Below, piece after piece: positions 47,861 through 60,413 of a DNA stretch of 64,000 nucleotides (position 1 is the first letter of the stretch; every line of letters begins with the position of its first letter). The notes beneath the pieces are model-generated. The model worked only from the letters and a program-made list of their open reading frames with translations, ran no database searches and had not been told where the DNA came from. The position numbers and the translations under genes were made by a program. Origin of the DNA: Dichotomocladium elegans (lineage: Eukaryota > Mucoromycota > Mucoromycetes > Mucorales > Lichtheimiaceae); contig JAIXMN010000004.1 of NCBI GenBank assembly GCA_025716815.1, positions 1,984,001-2,048,000 on the forward strand. Reading direction: 5' to 3'.

Positions 47861-48789
47861 ACGCGCTCTCACATCACCCGCTAACTTCAACTCGCACACA
47901 CTAAACAACCGTTCATATTCATTCACTGGCATGAATGACTGGATTAATACGCACACCTACAAAGGATACCCTTTCGTCCCCTCTTTCACTTTTTGCTTCT
48001 TTCCTTTTTTTAATAAAACAGATGATGCCTTGCTTCTTGCCTCCATATATATATATATGACACGTCTGTGTCCGTTCGCCATAAACAAAGGAAAAACAGC
48101 GAAGATCAGTGGGCTATAGCTACTTTGGTTTTCGCCAACCAAGTAAAGTAGTGATGTACAACCATTGGCTGTCATGGGTGCCGGTCCCCGGCTCCCTGTC
48201 TTCCATATAGATAAACAAGGACAGGTACCTCCTCTGTAGCTGTGGGACGCTTGTCGGACCTCGGTTGAGAACCAAGTGATAAACCTTGAACGCGATCATC
48301 ATCTTTTTTTTTTTTGAATAAAAAAAATAAATAATTCGCACGTTGTGATGAACGTCCATCAAAGTCAATCTCGACCTGATTATCGCCATTATCCTAGCCC
48401 CTTTTTAAAACGCCTTGGTACTTAGCTCAATTTGGAAGGCGCTAACTCTATATATGGAAGGTCCTTACCCTTTACTTGCTATCATTGAACCGTTTGCTTT
48501 TACGTTTTGGATGTTGATTTGCTCATTCTGGGAAATGTGTCTGTGGAGGGGGTTTTTTGGTGGTTGTCAGTTTTAGTTTTATTTGCAGTGGATTTTTTTT
48601 GGATGAGCACAGTTGATGGAGTACATTGATCTTTGTGGGGGTGGCGGGGAGTTTTGGAGGAGTTTGCTTAGAAAAATGGTTGTGTGGAAACAGTAAAGAG
48701 GTTCATGGAATGGGTGACACTACAGAAGTAGAAAGGGAAAAGTTTTCATTCGTTTGTGTGGTCGGGGTGCCCTGCCCTGATTCGCTCAA
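47861..48789. other. Intergenic region up to the Helitron array
   Basis: Low-complexity T-rich and G-rich DNA without a credible gene. The left boundary of the first Helitron lies at its end. Confidence 0.5.
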
Positions 48790-49318
48790 GTATGCAAGGT
48801 ACTTAACTTGATGTTCCGACGTAACTTACAAAAATGGTAACCGCTAAGCTGGGCTGGAAAATTGTTGCGAGGCAACGTCTCCTCACCTGACGGTCTGCAT
48901 ATGCCCTTCTTTTTTTTTCATGGGGATAAAGGCGCGGTAAATTCATGTCTTTGTATGTGCATTGTATAGATAAAAGTTGCCAAGGTAGACGTCTCTCTCT
49001 TTTATCCATAGTAAAAGTAAAAACTCTTGGCAGCAGAATCTCTTGGCGCCCCTACGCTGCTGCAAAGTTGACATATATGGGCGACGTGCATCTGTTCGCC
49101 TATTATAACCCAAGTCTTGGCCCTTTTAGAAGCAAAAAACTGCCTACATTGCGTTTTTCTTATCAAACAAGAAAGTCTTGGAAAAGTCTTGGAACGAGTA
49201 TAAATTATCTGCATCCGTAGCAGATTTGTTGAACATTGTCTTTACTGTTTCCTGCTGTCATCTACAGTTTATTCATCATCAACGAGGGGACACAAGTGTG
49301 TTTGACGGATCCAACAAC

Positions 49319-52300
49319 ATGGTAAGTTGTTTTGTTTTTGGAATTTTTTATTACCACGAGAAACCTTTTTAAATTAATGATGATTTTCTACTCAAGGGAG
49401 ATCAACCTCCAACACGAACTTGCATCTGTGGCTCTTCCACACACCTGCGTACATCGTTTTCCGCCTGTCCATTGAATAGCCGAAGAATTCGCCAGAGGAC
49501 TGAAACTTCTAATAATGTATGTATGCCTCTTTTTTTTTTCTGGGAAAGTTATTCAAAAGTTTGCATTTTTGAAAGCGTGCTAAAACCAAAATATATTTAG
49601 AGTTTGGCGATTATTGTTCCATCGCAATATAGTCCCATACCTTCCTGTCCGGCCTGTGGCTCAACAATTCATCTACACCCAACTGACCACGATTGCCCTG
49701 TAAACATTTCGCACAGGCGAGGTAATTTTCGTTCTACTCGCATTTTTTTTTTTTCACTTTTTATGCTAAAGATATCTTTATGTGATCACTCTCAAGGCGA
49801 TCTTGCATCTACTGCCCCTGCTCATCCTCCTTGCGTTCGATGCGGCTCCCCAACTCATCAGCGTTCGTCTTCTCGCCAATGTCCTTTCCATAACAACAAT
49901 AATCCTCAGTATCGCATTGCAAGAAGAGACCCATTCGAGCCAACGAATATTTTCGGGCCAAACATCTGTTATACCGAAGGACCACAGTACCGACGCCACA
50001 TCTTTGAACGCATGTCAGCAGAATGTCCATTCTGCCACGCTAAAATGTGGATCCACGAGCGCCTCGCCAATTCGTCTCTCACGAATCCACGTTTTGGATT
50101 GTGCTGCACAAGCGGAACGGTCCAGCTTACTCTGCCTCGCGCCCCATCGCAAGAGATCATTGCGCTGCTGACGGGAACAGATCCTGCTGCAGTGGAATTT
50201 CGCACGTCAATTCGCGCCTACAACAATGCCTTTTCCTTTGCTTCCATCGAGGATAACCATGACAGAGAACTTGCCAATGGTTCAAATGGCGTGTCAACCT
50301 ACCGCGTTAATGGCACTGTATATCATCGCATGGGAACATTGCGCGCTGGCACGAATTATCCGCCGGCTTTTTCACAGATCTACTTCACCGACCCTGACGA
50401 ACAACTGGCACGACGAACCTCTCTCTTTTCGGATCTCAACAGAGATACAGTCGAGCTTCTCCAGGTCGTCATGATGCGCGACAACCCCTACGCGCAGACA
50501 TTCCTCTCTGCTTTTGAGCGCTATCAAAACGAGCCTTTTGGATCGCTGCGTGCAGTCATTCGTCCTGCACACCGGATGGGAAGGCGGTACGACCCACAGT
50601 CTACTCCTGAGGTGGCAGCATTGGTCGTTGAGAGGACAACGGACGGCACCGTCGACACCCACGCTATTGTTCTTGCTGACCGCGCAACAGGAGGCCTCCA
50701 CAGGATAAGTTCTCTCCACCCGGCTTACATTCCTCTTCACTACGTTCTCATGCACCCGTTTGCGGACGAGGGATGGTATGCCGGGATGGAAAGCCGGACA
50801 ACTGAGGGCAGCACTACCAGTGTCACTCTGCGCGAATTTGCTGCATACATGCTAATGATTCGACAAGGCCCAAGGCATACGTACCACCACTACTTTGGCA
50901 GGTTGTTTCAACAGTTAGTGGTCGATAACTATGTACGGATCGAGGGTAGCCGCCTGCAGTATTTGCGAAGCAACCAGGACGATCTCCGGCGAGAGTTCTA
51001 CAGTGGGATGGTGGACGATATAGATCCTCGACAGCTCGGCCAAAGAACCATTTTGCCTTCAAGCTTCACTGGCGGCCCGCGCTACATGAAGCAGGCAATG
51101 CAAGACAGCTTGGCAATCGTAAGCCAGCTGGGTGACCCAACTCTCTTTATCACTTTTACTTGCAACCCGAAATGGCCCGAGATTGTCAATGAGCTTCTCC
51201 CAGGCCAGAAGGCCCACGACCGACCGGACATTTGCTCCCGAGTTTTCAACATCAAGATGAAGGAGCTCATTGCCCATATTGTCGACGGTGAAATTTTTGG
51301 CCATGTCGAGGGCTATATTGCGACGGTCGAGTTCCAAAAGCGTGGGTTGCCGCATGTCCATATGCTTTTTATCTTGCAAGAGAACGATCGCCCAGAGACA
51401 GTAGCCAAGTACGATGAGTTTGTTTGCGCAGAGTTGCCAGACCCAGAGATCAACCCCATGCTTTATCGGACTGTCACAGCGACCATGATCCACGGACTTG
51501 CGGACAATTTAACAGGGGGCAGTCTTGCTGTGAACGAACAGGCCAGTGCGAGAAAAAGTTCCCAAAGAGATATTGCGGTCAAACACGTGTGACCGGAGAT
51601 GGAAATCCAGTCTATCGCCGGCGGGAGACTCCCAACCGAGGGCATCTTATTCCAAACCGGGGCATAATTGTCGACAATCAATGGGTTATCCCATATAACC
51701 CATATCTCAGCCACAAGTATGACGCGCATATCAACGTAGAGATCTGCACCAGTACCCGGGCAGTAAAATACATTTGCAAATACATTACCAAGGGAACCGA
51801 CAGGGCTCAGGTCGAGATATCTCGCGGCCAAGTTTCTCAGGCGGTTGCCTCTACAACCATTACAGCTGCCTCTGCCTCCGCCTCTGCCTCTGATTCTGAT
51901 TCTGATTCTGATTCTGACTCTGATTCTGCCTCTGCCTCTGCCTCTGATGATCCTGCTACCGCTCCTCCTCCTGTGGACGAGATCCAAGAGTACCTCGACG
52001 CAGATACATCGGGCCCTGTGAAGCAATCTGGCGGACACTCAGATTCGATGTACACTTCCATAGTCCGCCTGTGATCCGCTTAGATATCCATCTACCTGAG
52101 CAGCAGTACGTCATATTCCGTCGGTCAATGTCCACAGAAGAACTAAACGCAGCACGTCATGCGGCAAGATCGGGGACCAAACTCCTCGCCTTTTTCAGCC
52201 TCTGCTCCACCGACCCATTCGCCGCAAACCTCCTGTATTCCGCCATCCCCCGCCACTACACTTGGGACAGCAGAAACCGTGAGTGGAGAAGAAGAGAACG

Positions 52301-54348
52301 GCAGGAAATAGCAAACGTAGTATCCCGCATGTACTTTGCATCACCGTCCAATATGCCCCTCTACTGCCTCCGCTTACTTTTGCAAAAGATACCAGGTCCG
52401 ACAAGCTTCGATGACCTACTCGCGAATGGGGTCGGTGCTCCACACCCGACCTTCCAGGCTGCTGCTCTTGCAAGAGGTTACTTGGAATCTGACGACGAGT
52501 GGGAACAGTGTATGGCGGAGGCATCGCTTATTGCTTCTGCGGCATCCTTGCGCGCACTTTTTGTCTGCATATTGATCCACAGCTCTCCTGCTGACCCGTT
52601 GCAGCTCTGGAACAACCACCGCGAACGAATGGCGGACAATTACTTTTTCGAGTTCCGACGGATCCGTAATATGCCCAGTGAGCAGGACTTGCAGCAACAA
52701 GACGTGGATATCATCTACCAACGCACGCTTGGCGCCATTGACTCGATCATGCAGGCATCAGGCCGCCGCCTCTCGGATTTTCCGACCCTGCCCCAGGAGT
52801 CCGAGACACCCTCGAAGAATCCGTGCCACCGGCTCAAGTCCTAATCAATGCCGAGCGCACGCAATATGATCAGTACGAACAAGCCTTGCAAAATGCCGAA
52901 TTGGTTCATACCCTCAATGATGACCAGAGAGCTGCGTACAATGCTATTGTCACATCAATTGCTGAGCAAGCCAGCAACCCTCATGTACCGCGCATTTTCT
53001 TCATCAATGGTCCCGGCGGTACAGGAAAGTCGCAAGTCTTTAAGCTCTCTTGACCCATGTACGCGCTCAACAGGAGATTGCGTTGCCTGTCGCCTCATCC
53101 GGCATTGCCGCAATTCTGCTTCCCGGTGGCCGCACAGCTCACAGCCGCTTCAAGATCCCACTCGATCCAGACGAAACAAGCACCTGCAGCATTAGCCTGA
53201 CCAGCGCACACGCGCATCTCATTCAAAGTGCTTCTCTGATCGTGTGGGATGAGGCCGTCATGGGTGGCAAGTACTCCTTTGAGGCCGTGGACAAGACCCT
53301 CAAGGACATTATGGGTGCAATCGACCCTCCCTGCGAACACATTCCCTTTGGTGGCAAGGTGGTTGTCTTTGGCGGCGACTTTCGCCAATTGCTTCCAGTT
53401 CTCAAGAAGGGTACACGCCCAGAGATCGTCGCTGGCACCATCCAACGCACTACGTTCTGGCGCCATGTCCGCATTCTGCATCTCAACATCAACATGAGAG
53501 TGCGAAATGCCGGTCCTCAAGCTGCTGCCTTTGCTGACCTGCTCCTTGCTGTTGGTGATGGAAGGCCACCATACCACGAGAGCTTCGAGATCCCGCAACA
53601 GTGGCGTATCGAGGCCAACGACAGCATGGATCTCATTCATGTCATCTACCCTTCGATCCGCCTCCCAAACCAGCCATCGGTTCAGTTCCGCGATGGTGCT
53701 ATTCTTGCCACCAAGAACGCCGACGTTGACGATATCAACAACAAGGCTTTCAGTGTCTTTCCCGGTGAAAGCAGAGAGTACCATTCCCACGACCGCATCA
53801 TTGACGCCGATGACCCAGATGTAGCGGCATCAAGCTACCCTCCAGAGTTCCTCAACAGCCTCAATTCCTCAGGTGTTCCCCACACTGCTTGAGGCTAAAG
53901 GTGGGTATGCCTTTGGTGCTGCTCCGAAATCTCGACCCCGCTGCAGGCCTCTGCAATGGCACCAAACTCATCCTCACGCGGCTTATGGACCATTGCATTG
54001 CGTCAGATCCATTGCCCATGGCCAACAGGGCGTGGAGCATATTATTCCTCGAATCAACCTCTGTACCAAAGAGGGCGAGATGCCATTTGTCCTGTGCCGT
54101 CGCCAACTGCCTGTTCGTCCCGCGTTTGCAATGACCATCCATAAGGCACAAGGCCAAACACTGTCCCGTGTGGGTATTCATCTTCGCGAACCTGTATTTA
54201 CACACGGGCAGTTATATGTCGCACTGTCACGAGCAACAAACCCTGACAACCTGCACGTGGCAGTCTATGGTGATATGACAGCTACCCACCCCGCAACAGC
54301 GAATGTGGTGTATCCCGAGGTTCTTCTCCGCCAGTCGACCTCTATATA
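49319..54348 (+). pseudogene. Helitron unit 1 Rep-Pif1 helicase gene, frameshifted
   Basis: The first coding exon contributes only ATG (49319-49321), followed by an intron to 49396. Exons 2, 3 and 4 each begin with a CCHC-like zinc knuckle (CICGSSTHLR..C, CPACGSTIH..C, CVRCGSPTHQR..C). Exon 4 encodes the HUH endonuclease. FITFTCNPKWPE lies upstream of the HUH motif GLPHVHMLFIL at about 51345-51375, and the paired tyrosines are in KYICKYITKG. A Pif1-type helicase follows, with Walker A GPGGTGKSQVF at about 53010 and Walker B IVWDEAVMG, GDFRQLLPV, AMTIHKAQGQTLSR and YVALSRA. Six one-base losses break the frame near 51497, 52002, 52800, 53044, 53880 and 54000. Read across them, the frame stays open to the stop at 54346-54348. 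Confidence 0.85.
51874..51960 (+). repeat. Hexanucleotide repeat (GCCTCT/GATTCT) in Rep-helicase linker
   Basis: Tandem Ala-Ser then Asp-Ser codons form a low-complexity linker after the Rep domain. Unit 3 has a related Ala/Ser tract; unit 2 lacks it. Confidence 0.85.
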
Positions 54349-54523
54349 AACATTAACTATGCCCATACCATTCCTTTTTACTTATGACGCCAACTTTTTT
54401 CTCCATTCATTCACCTATGCCCTTCTACCGTTCCTTTCTTTTTCGTCAATAATAAAAACCAAGACCTGTCCCGTGTAACCAACTTGCGCCACAAAGCAAA
54501 AATCTATTCTCCACGACACGTAC

Positions 54524-54643
54524 GGGGGGTCTAGGGGGGTTTACCCCCCAGCGAGCCGAATTCTCTGTAGCCCAGGAAGCGACTGACACGGAGCGCAGTG
54601 CAGGGGCTCAGTCAGCAGACGGGCGAAAGAGGCTGGAGGCTCG
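54524..54643 (+). repeat. Helitron unit 1 right terminus, 120 nt
   Basis: The block starts GGGGGGTCTAGGGGGG and contains a perfect G6-TTTA-C6 hairpin. A second stem (GACTGA at 54581, TCAGTC at 54608) follows, and the block ends CTCG before T. By eye it differs from the unit 2 block at about 12 of 120 positions, without gaps. Confidence 0.85.
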
Positions 54644-55045
54644 TCGGTATTAGAATAGACCGTTGGTCCGTATGCAAGTTAATTTACAAATATGGTTAGC
54701 CCCGATTTTCTTAAAATTTGATTTGGTTAATTTTTCTAACGAGGCTGAGGTCTGCGGTTGATGATTGGGCACAGATTAGAAAGTTGCCTGTGGTAGCATG
54801 GTTTTTATTTCTGAGGCTGTTAGAAAAGTATCATATTGGTGGTGGTTTTTGAGTATTTTACCACACGTTTATGCTACGAGAAGGGTAGCTGTGATGGAGT
54901 TAGAGCAGCGAAAATCATATGTTAGCTTGCGATGCAGATATTACTAATACCTTTTTCACATGTTAATTTTCCACACAGTGCTTCTTGCCGCAGCAAGAGC
55001 AGAAACAGTTGGACCAATCATCACAGCAGAGGTGACCTTCTTAGA

Positions 55046-55115
55046 TGAAACATCCAAACAGAAGCCTTGGCGTTCTTAAGTGAAGCATCCATATAGAAGC
55101 CTTGGTATTCTAACA
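55046..55115. repeat. Imperfect 35-bp tandem duplication
   Basis: Two adjacent 35-bp copies (55046-55080, 55081-55115) share TGAA.CATCC and AGAAGCCTTGG cores in the 5' leader of Helitron unit 2. Confidence 0.8.
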
Positions 55116-55203
55116 CATGTACATAACTCACAATAGAGGAACCGATCCTGTATATCCTAACATATGAAACTGTTTGCATCCGTGGATGTCTTACTTCTCT
55201 AAA

Positions 55204-55219
55204 TCGAAGCTTGCTTCGA
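55204..55219. repeat. Short perfect inverted repeat
   Basis: TCGAAGC and GCTTCGA flank a TT spacer upstream of the unit 2 start codon. Confidence 0.7.
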
Positions 55220-55330
55220 ATTCATATATATATAGATCCCATCATGCATTGGTAAACCTGAGTTTTTTCACCTATCCTACCATTCATACTTTCTGACCTC
55301 CTCTTTCTTTTCTCATATTGCTTAGCAAAG

Positions 55331-58300
55331 ATGGTAACTTTTACTAAGGAGTATAATCGATACGCGTGACTTTTAACCATCATCACCAGGGGGATCAGTC
55401 TCCAGGAACCTGCATCTGCGGCTCTATCACACACACCGATCCGTCTTCGAATGATTGTCCTTTGAACGTTCGTAGAGTTCGTCCAAGAACTACGGCTACT
55501 GAAGTATGTTTTATACCCTATGAAGATTCTGCTTTCAGTGGTTAACATTGACGTATATATGCAGGAATTTGTCTCCTTTGTCCAAACCCAAAATCAAACA
55601 GCCCCAACCTGTCCTTCCTGTGGCTCCTCTTCTCATCGGCGATCAACCCATCGCGATTGCCCTGCAAATCCGCGGCGTCAACAAGGTATTACTGAATATG
55701 CAAATATTGCGAAGAATGCCAATGTTAATTTTCAGTGTGATGCAGCTCCTGCTCCAGCCCCAGCCCCAGCCCTAACCCCAGCTCAATCCTGTAGTCAATG
55801 CGGATCTCCTTCCCACGGCCGACGGACACACAGTCTATGCCCATTTAATCCACTCAACTTTCAGTCTCAACACGGCGCTCAGTACAAGATTGCACTCAGG
55901 ATGCCGTTTCAGCCTGAGAACATATTCGGACGTAGCATCTGCCACACCCCAGGCCCGAACTATCGACGTAGCATTTTTGGTCGGATGGAAGCTTCTTGCC
56001 ACTTTTGCAATGCGAAAATGTGGATTCACGAACGAACGGCCAATTCATCACTCATCAATCCTCGCTTTGGAATGTGCTGCACGCCCAGTGGAATTCAACT
56101 TCCTCTCCCCCGCGCTCCATCACAGGAGATCATAGCACTTCTTACCAACACGGATCCTTCTGCACGGGACTTTCGAAGATTTATTCGCGCGTACAACAAT
56201 ATGTTTTCCTTCGCTTCCATTAGAGGAACTGGGACGAGCAATTGGCAAATGGGTCAAATGGTGTTTCAACTTTCAGGATCAATGGTGCCATGTACCACCG
56301 CATCGGATCGCTGAGAGCTGAGAATTACAACAACGCCAGGTTTTCACAGATCTACTTTGCCGACACGACTGACCAACTAGGGCTAAGGACATCTATGTTT
56401 GCAGACCTCAACACGGATACAATCGCACTTCTCCAGCAGGTCATGGAACGTGACAACCCCTTCGTCCGATCATACATGTCTGCAGCAGAGCGCTATCGAG
56501 ATTTACCTATAGGAAGTCTCCAGGCTACCATTCGCACTGCGCGTCATATGGGCAGGCGTTACGATCCGCAATCTCACCCAGAAGTCGCTGCTTTAGTTGT
56601 CGAGCAATCCACCGACGGACGGGTCGATCCACATGACATCGTGCTCCATGACAGGGCAGGTGGAGCTCTTGAGACCATCAGCTCCCTGCACTCAGCATAT
56701 ATTCCGCTCCATTATGTTCTCATGTTCCCATTTGGAGATCAGGGGTGGTATGACAGAATGCAATGCCGGAACAACGCTGGTGACACTGAAGAGGTCACTC
56801 TACGTGAGTATTGCGCCTATATGCTCATGGTACGTGACGGGGCCCAAAAGACATACCACCATTATTTTGGCAGACTTTTTCAACAAATGGTGGTGGATAA
56901 TTATGTCCGAATTGAGAGCAGCCGCCTCAATTATCTCCGCAGCAACCAGGACGATCTACGTAGCGAACTCTATCGTGGTATTGGTGACGGGACGGACCCT
57001 CGACAAGTTGGCCGATCTATAGTCTTACCCTCCAGTTTCACTGGAGGACCACGATATATGAAGCAAATGCTTCAAGACTCCCTGGCTATCACACACGTTC
57101 GCGGCAATCCCAGTCTCTTTATCACCTTTACCTGCAACCCAAAGTGGCCTGAGATTACCGATGAGCTTTTTCCTGGACAGACTGCCTCTGACCGCCCAGA
57201 CCTTTGCGCCCGTGTCTTCAACATGAAGATGAAGCATATGATCAAGCACATCAGAGAATCAAAATGCTTTGGCCGTGTTGAGGGATATATTGCAACTGTG
57301 GAATTCCAAAAGCGTGGTTTACCCCATGTCCATATGCTATTCATTCTCCACCGACAGGACGACCCAGGAATCCATCCGCCTATGATAAATTTGTGTGCGC
57401 AGAATTGCCTGACCCAGTCGCTCACCCACAGCTGTATCGTACTGTCACGTCGACAATGATCCATGGACCATGTGGACCTCATAGCCGGTTTCCATGCTGT
57501 GCAGCAACGGGACGGTGCGAGAAGGGATATCCGAAAAGCTTTTGCTCAGAGACACGCGACAGCAGAGATGGCTATCCTGTATATCGGAGGCGCAATAACA
57601 CCGGCCAAGGATACTTCTTGGGAGAACAGCGCGGCGAGGCAGACAATCGCTGGGTGATTCCTTACAACCCTTACCTCAGCCATATGTATGATTCACACAT
57701 CAATGTTGAAATCTGCACGACCGCCCGCGCTGTCAAGTACATTTGCAAATATATCACCAAGGGTACGGACCGAGCCCAACTTGAGATTGCTTCTGCTACT
57801 GCCACGGACCCAGAACCGGTCGACGAGATCACCCAGTATCAGAATGCCAGGTATGTTAGTAAAACCGTAGACGTACATGATTAAGAATTTGCTAACGAAA
57901 ACATCCAAGGTATATTGGCCCATCTGAAGCGATCTGGCATACTCTTAAGTTCGACCTCCACATGCACGATCCACCAGTTGTACGGCTACAGATACATCTT
58001 CCGTCAGAGCAGTATGTGACGTTCCATGCATCAATGTCACAAGAACAGTTCGACGCTGTAAGACAAATGGCGGCAACGGGGACAACACTCCTCGGCTTCT
58101 TTGCTCTCTGCGCCCAGGATGAATTCGCCCACACACTCTGCTACTCGGAAGTTCCCTATCATTACACATGGGACCAGCAGAACCGCCAGTGGAGACGACG
58201 AGCTAGAAACGAGATCGCCAACGTAGTACCGCGCATCTATTCCGTAGGGCTTTCTAACATGCCTCTCTACTGCCTTCGTTTGCTCTTACTCCATATCCCA

Positions 58301-60244
58301 GGTCCAACAAGTTTTGCTGCGCTGCTTGCTAACGGTGACGATGCCCCACACCGACATTCGAGGCAGCAGCGCTTGCACGTGGTTATTTGGAGTCTGACGA
58401 GGAATGGGATCGTGCCATGACCAGACATCACTCACCGGATCGGCATCATCCCTACGCAGACTTTTCACATGCATCCTGATGTACTGCTCACCTGCCGATC
58501 CTCTTCAGTTGTGGGACAATCACCGCGAGAGGATGGCAGACGATTATTTCTTTCAGCTCAGACGGGATAAGCAGTTGCAGAACGAACAAGACCTGGAGCA
58601 AGCCGACATTGACCGGATTTACCAGCGCACACTTGGCGACATCGACGTATGGTTACAAGCCGCAGGACATCGGCTGTCAGATTATCCCTCCTTGCCTCAG
58701 GAATATCTGTCAACCCTTTACGAGGATGTCCTGCCTGTCCACGCACTTGCCCACGCCGAGTTTGCCGAGTACCCTGCTGATGAACAATCCACCATCAACA
58801 CGAACTTGGTGAATACACTCAATGACGATCAGCGAGCTGCATACAATACAATCGTTACTGCTATCCGTGAGCAGTCTGCCTGCCCTCCTGCTCCCCGCAT
58901 CTTCTTCCTAGATGGTCCTGGCGGTACAGGAAAATCCCAGGTCTTCAAGGCTTTGTTGAGTTACGTGCGCTCTCAGCAGCAGATTGCTCTGCCGGTTGCT
59001 TCTTCTGGAATTGCTGCCATCCTGCTCCCCGGTGGTCGGACCGCGCATAGCCGTTTTAAGATCCCATTGAATGCTGACGAGAATAGTACCTGCTATATCA
59101 GCCTCACAAGTTCGCATGCCCATCTCATAAAAGAAGCTTCTGTAATTATTTGGGATGAGGCCGTCATGAGCATCAAGCACAATTTTGAGGCGGTTGATAA
59201 GACGCTCAAGGATATCATGGGTGCCCGCAACTCCGCCTGCGAACGTGTTCCTTTCAGTGGTAAGGTTGTCGTGTTCAGTGGGACTTTCGCCAGCTGCTTC
59301 CGATTATCAAGAAGGGAAATCGCTCCGAGATTGTCGCTGGGACAATTCAATCAGCTTCTTTTTGGAGGGATGTTCGCATCCTCCCACTGACAATCAACAT
59401 GCGCGTAAGAAATGCTGGCCCTGGAGCTGCTAACTTTGCTGATTTCCTCCTTGCCGTCGGTGACAGCCGACCACCGCATGATCAGAGCATTCAGATCCCT
59501 TCAGAATGGCTCATTTGGACCGACAATAGCATGGATTTAATCCTTGCTATTTATCCTGACATTCGCGTAGCAAATCCACAGCCCGATCAGTTCCGCGACG
59601 GTGCCATCCTTGCCGCCAAGAACTCCGACGTGGATGCGATCAACCAGCAGGCATTCGAAATCTTCCCAGGCGAAGCTGTACATTACAATTCAAATGACCG
59701 CATTCTGGATGGTGACGATCCAGCTGCTGCCACAGGAGATTTCCCCCCTGAGTTCCTCAATCCCCTTGACTGTCCAGGTATTCCTCCACATCGTCTGGAG
59801 CTCAAAGTCGGGATGCCACTGGTTCTATTGCGCAACCTCGACCCAGATGCAGGGCTTTGCAATGGGACTAAGCTCTTTGTCACAAGGCTTCTGGACAATT
59901 GCGTTGGCGTCAGGCTCTTAGCGCAAAGCAACGATGGCCCAGAGCTCTTTCTTCCGAGGATTCCATTGTCTTCCAATGAAGGTGAGCTGCCTTTTATTCT
60001 CTGCCGCCGCCAATTCCCAGTCCGCCCTGCATTTGCCATGACCATCCACAAGGCTCAAGGACAGACATTATCACGTGTCGGTCTTCGTCTCCACGAGCCG
60101 GTGTTTGCTCATGGGCAACTATATGTAGCTCTCTCGCGCACCACGGACCCAGGCAACCTGCGTATTTCCGTTCCTATGGATGGGAGCACTGACATCCATA
60201 CAACGCCCAACGTCGTCTATCCTGAAGTCCTGCTACGCCGATGA
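55331..60244 (+). pseudogene. Helitron unit 2 Rep-Pif1 helicase gene, frameshifted
   Basis: The exon plan is the same as in unit 1: an ATG-only coding exon (55331-55333), an intron to 55389, then three zinc-knuckle exons (CICGSITH, CPSCGSSSHRR, CSQCGSPSHGRR). The Rep HUH motif GLPHVHMLFIL is at about 57325, the tyrosines are in KYICKYITKG, and Walker A (GPGGTGKSQVF) is at 58914-58946. DEAVMS, IHKAQGQTLSR and YVALSRTT complete the helicase, which ends at TGA 60242-60244. Five one-base contractions break the frame near 56227, 57367, 58351, 58421 and 59281. A 59-nt intron (57851-57909) is present only in this copy. The Ser/Ala/Asp linker of the other units is replaced by a short Ala/Thr stretch. 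Confidence 0.85.
57851..57909 (+). other. Copy-specific 59-nt intron in Helitron unit 2
   Basis: It runs from GTATGTTAG to CATCCAAG with a GCTAAC branch-site-like sequence near the end. Removing it restores the NARYIGPSEA reading found uninterrupted in unit 3. Confidence 0.75.
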
Positions 60245-60413
60245 TTAGCGTCATTATGTCATTTATGCACAGATACATGTATACACTCCTTTAACTTATG
60301 CTCTATGATTTTCTCCATTCCATTATGCTTTTTTCAGCAATAAAGTATATTGTTATTCTTTCATGACAGACTCAAATCGAAATTCATCTCTAGCTTTTTC
60401 CACGTGATTCAGC

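Larger units (their letters stand above)
48790..54643 (+). mobile_element. Helitron unit 1 (about 5.85 kb)
   Basis: This is a rolling-circle transposon carrying a Rep-helicase gene. The right end is the CTCG at 54640-54643, followed by T, closing the 120-nt terminal block shared with unit 2. The left end is placed by comparison with unit 2. TTACAAAAATGGTAACC at about 48826 matches TTACAAATATGGTTAGCCC at 54684. CTGACGGTCTGC at 48887 matches CTGAGGTCTGC at 54744, at the same spacing (61 versus 60 nt). Extrapolating puts the start at about 48786-48797. The exact left base and any 5' TC terminus are unresolved. The encoded gene is broken by frameshifts. Confidence 0.8.

Noticed and set aside
53095..53790. 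Long minus-strand open frame (231 codons) opposite Helitron unit 1
   Set aside because: It is antisense to the Pif1 helicase coding sequence; shadow frames are expected in GC-rich coding DNA.
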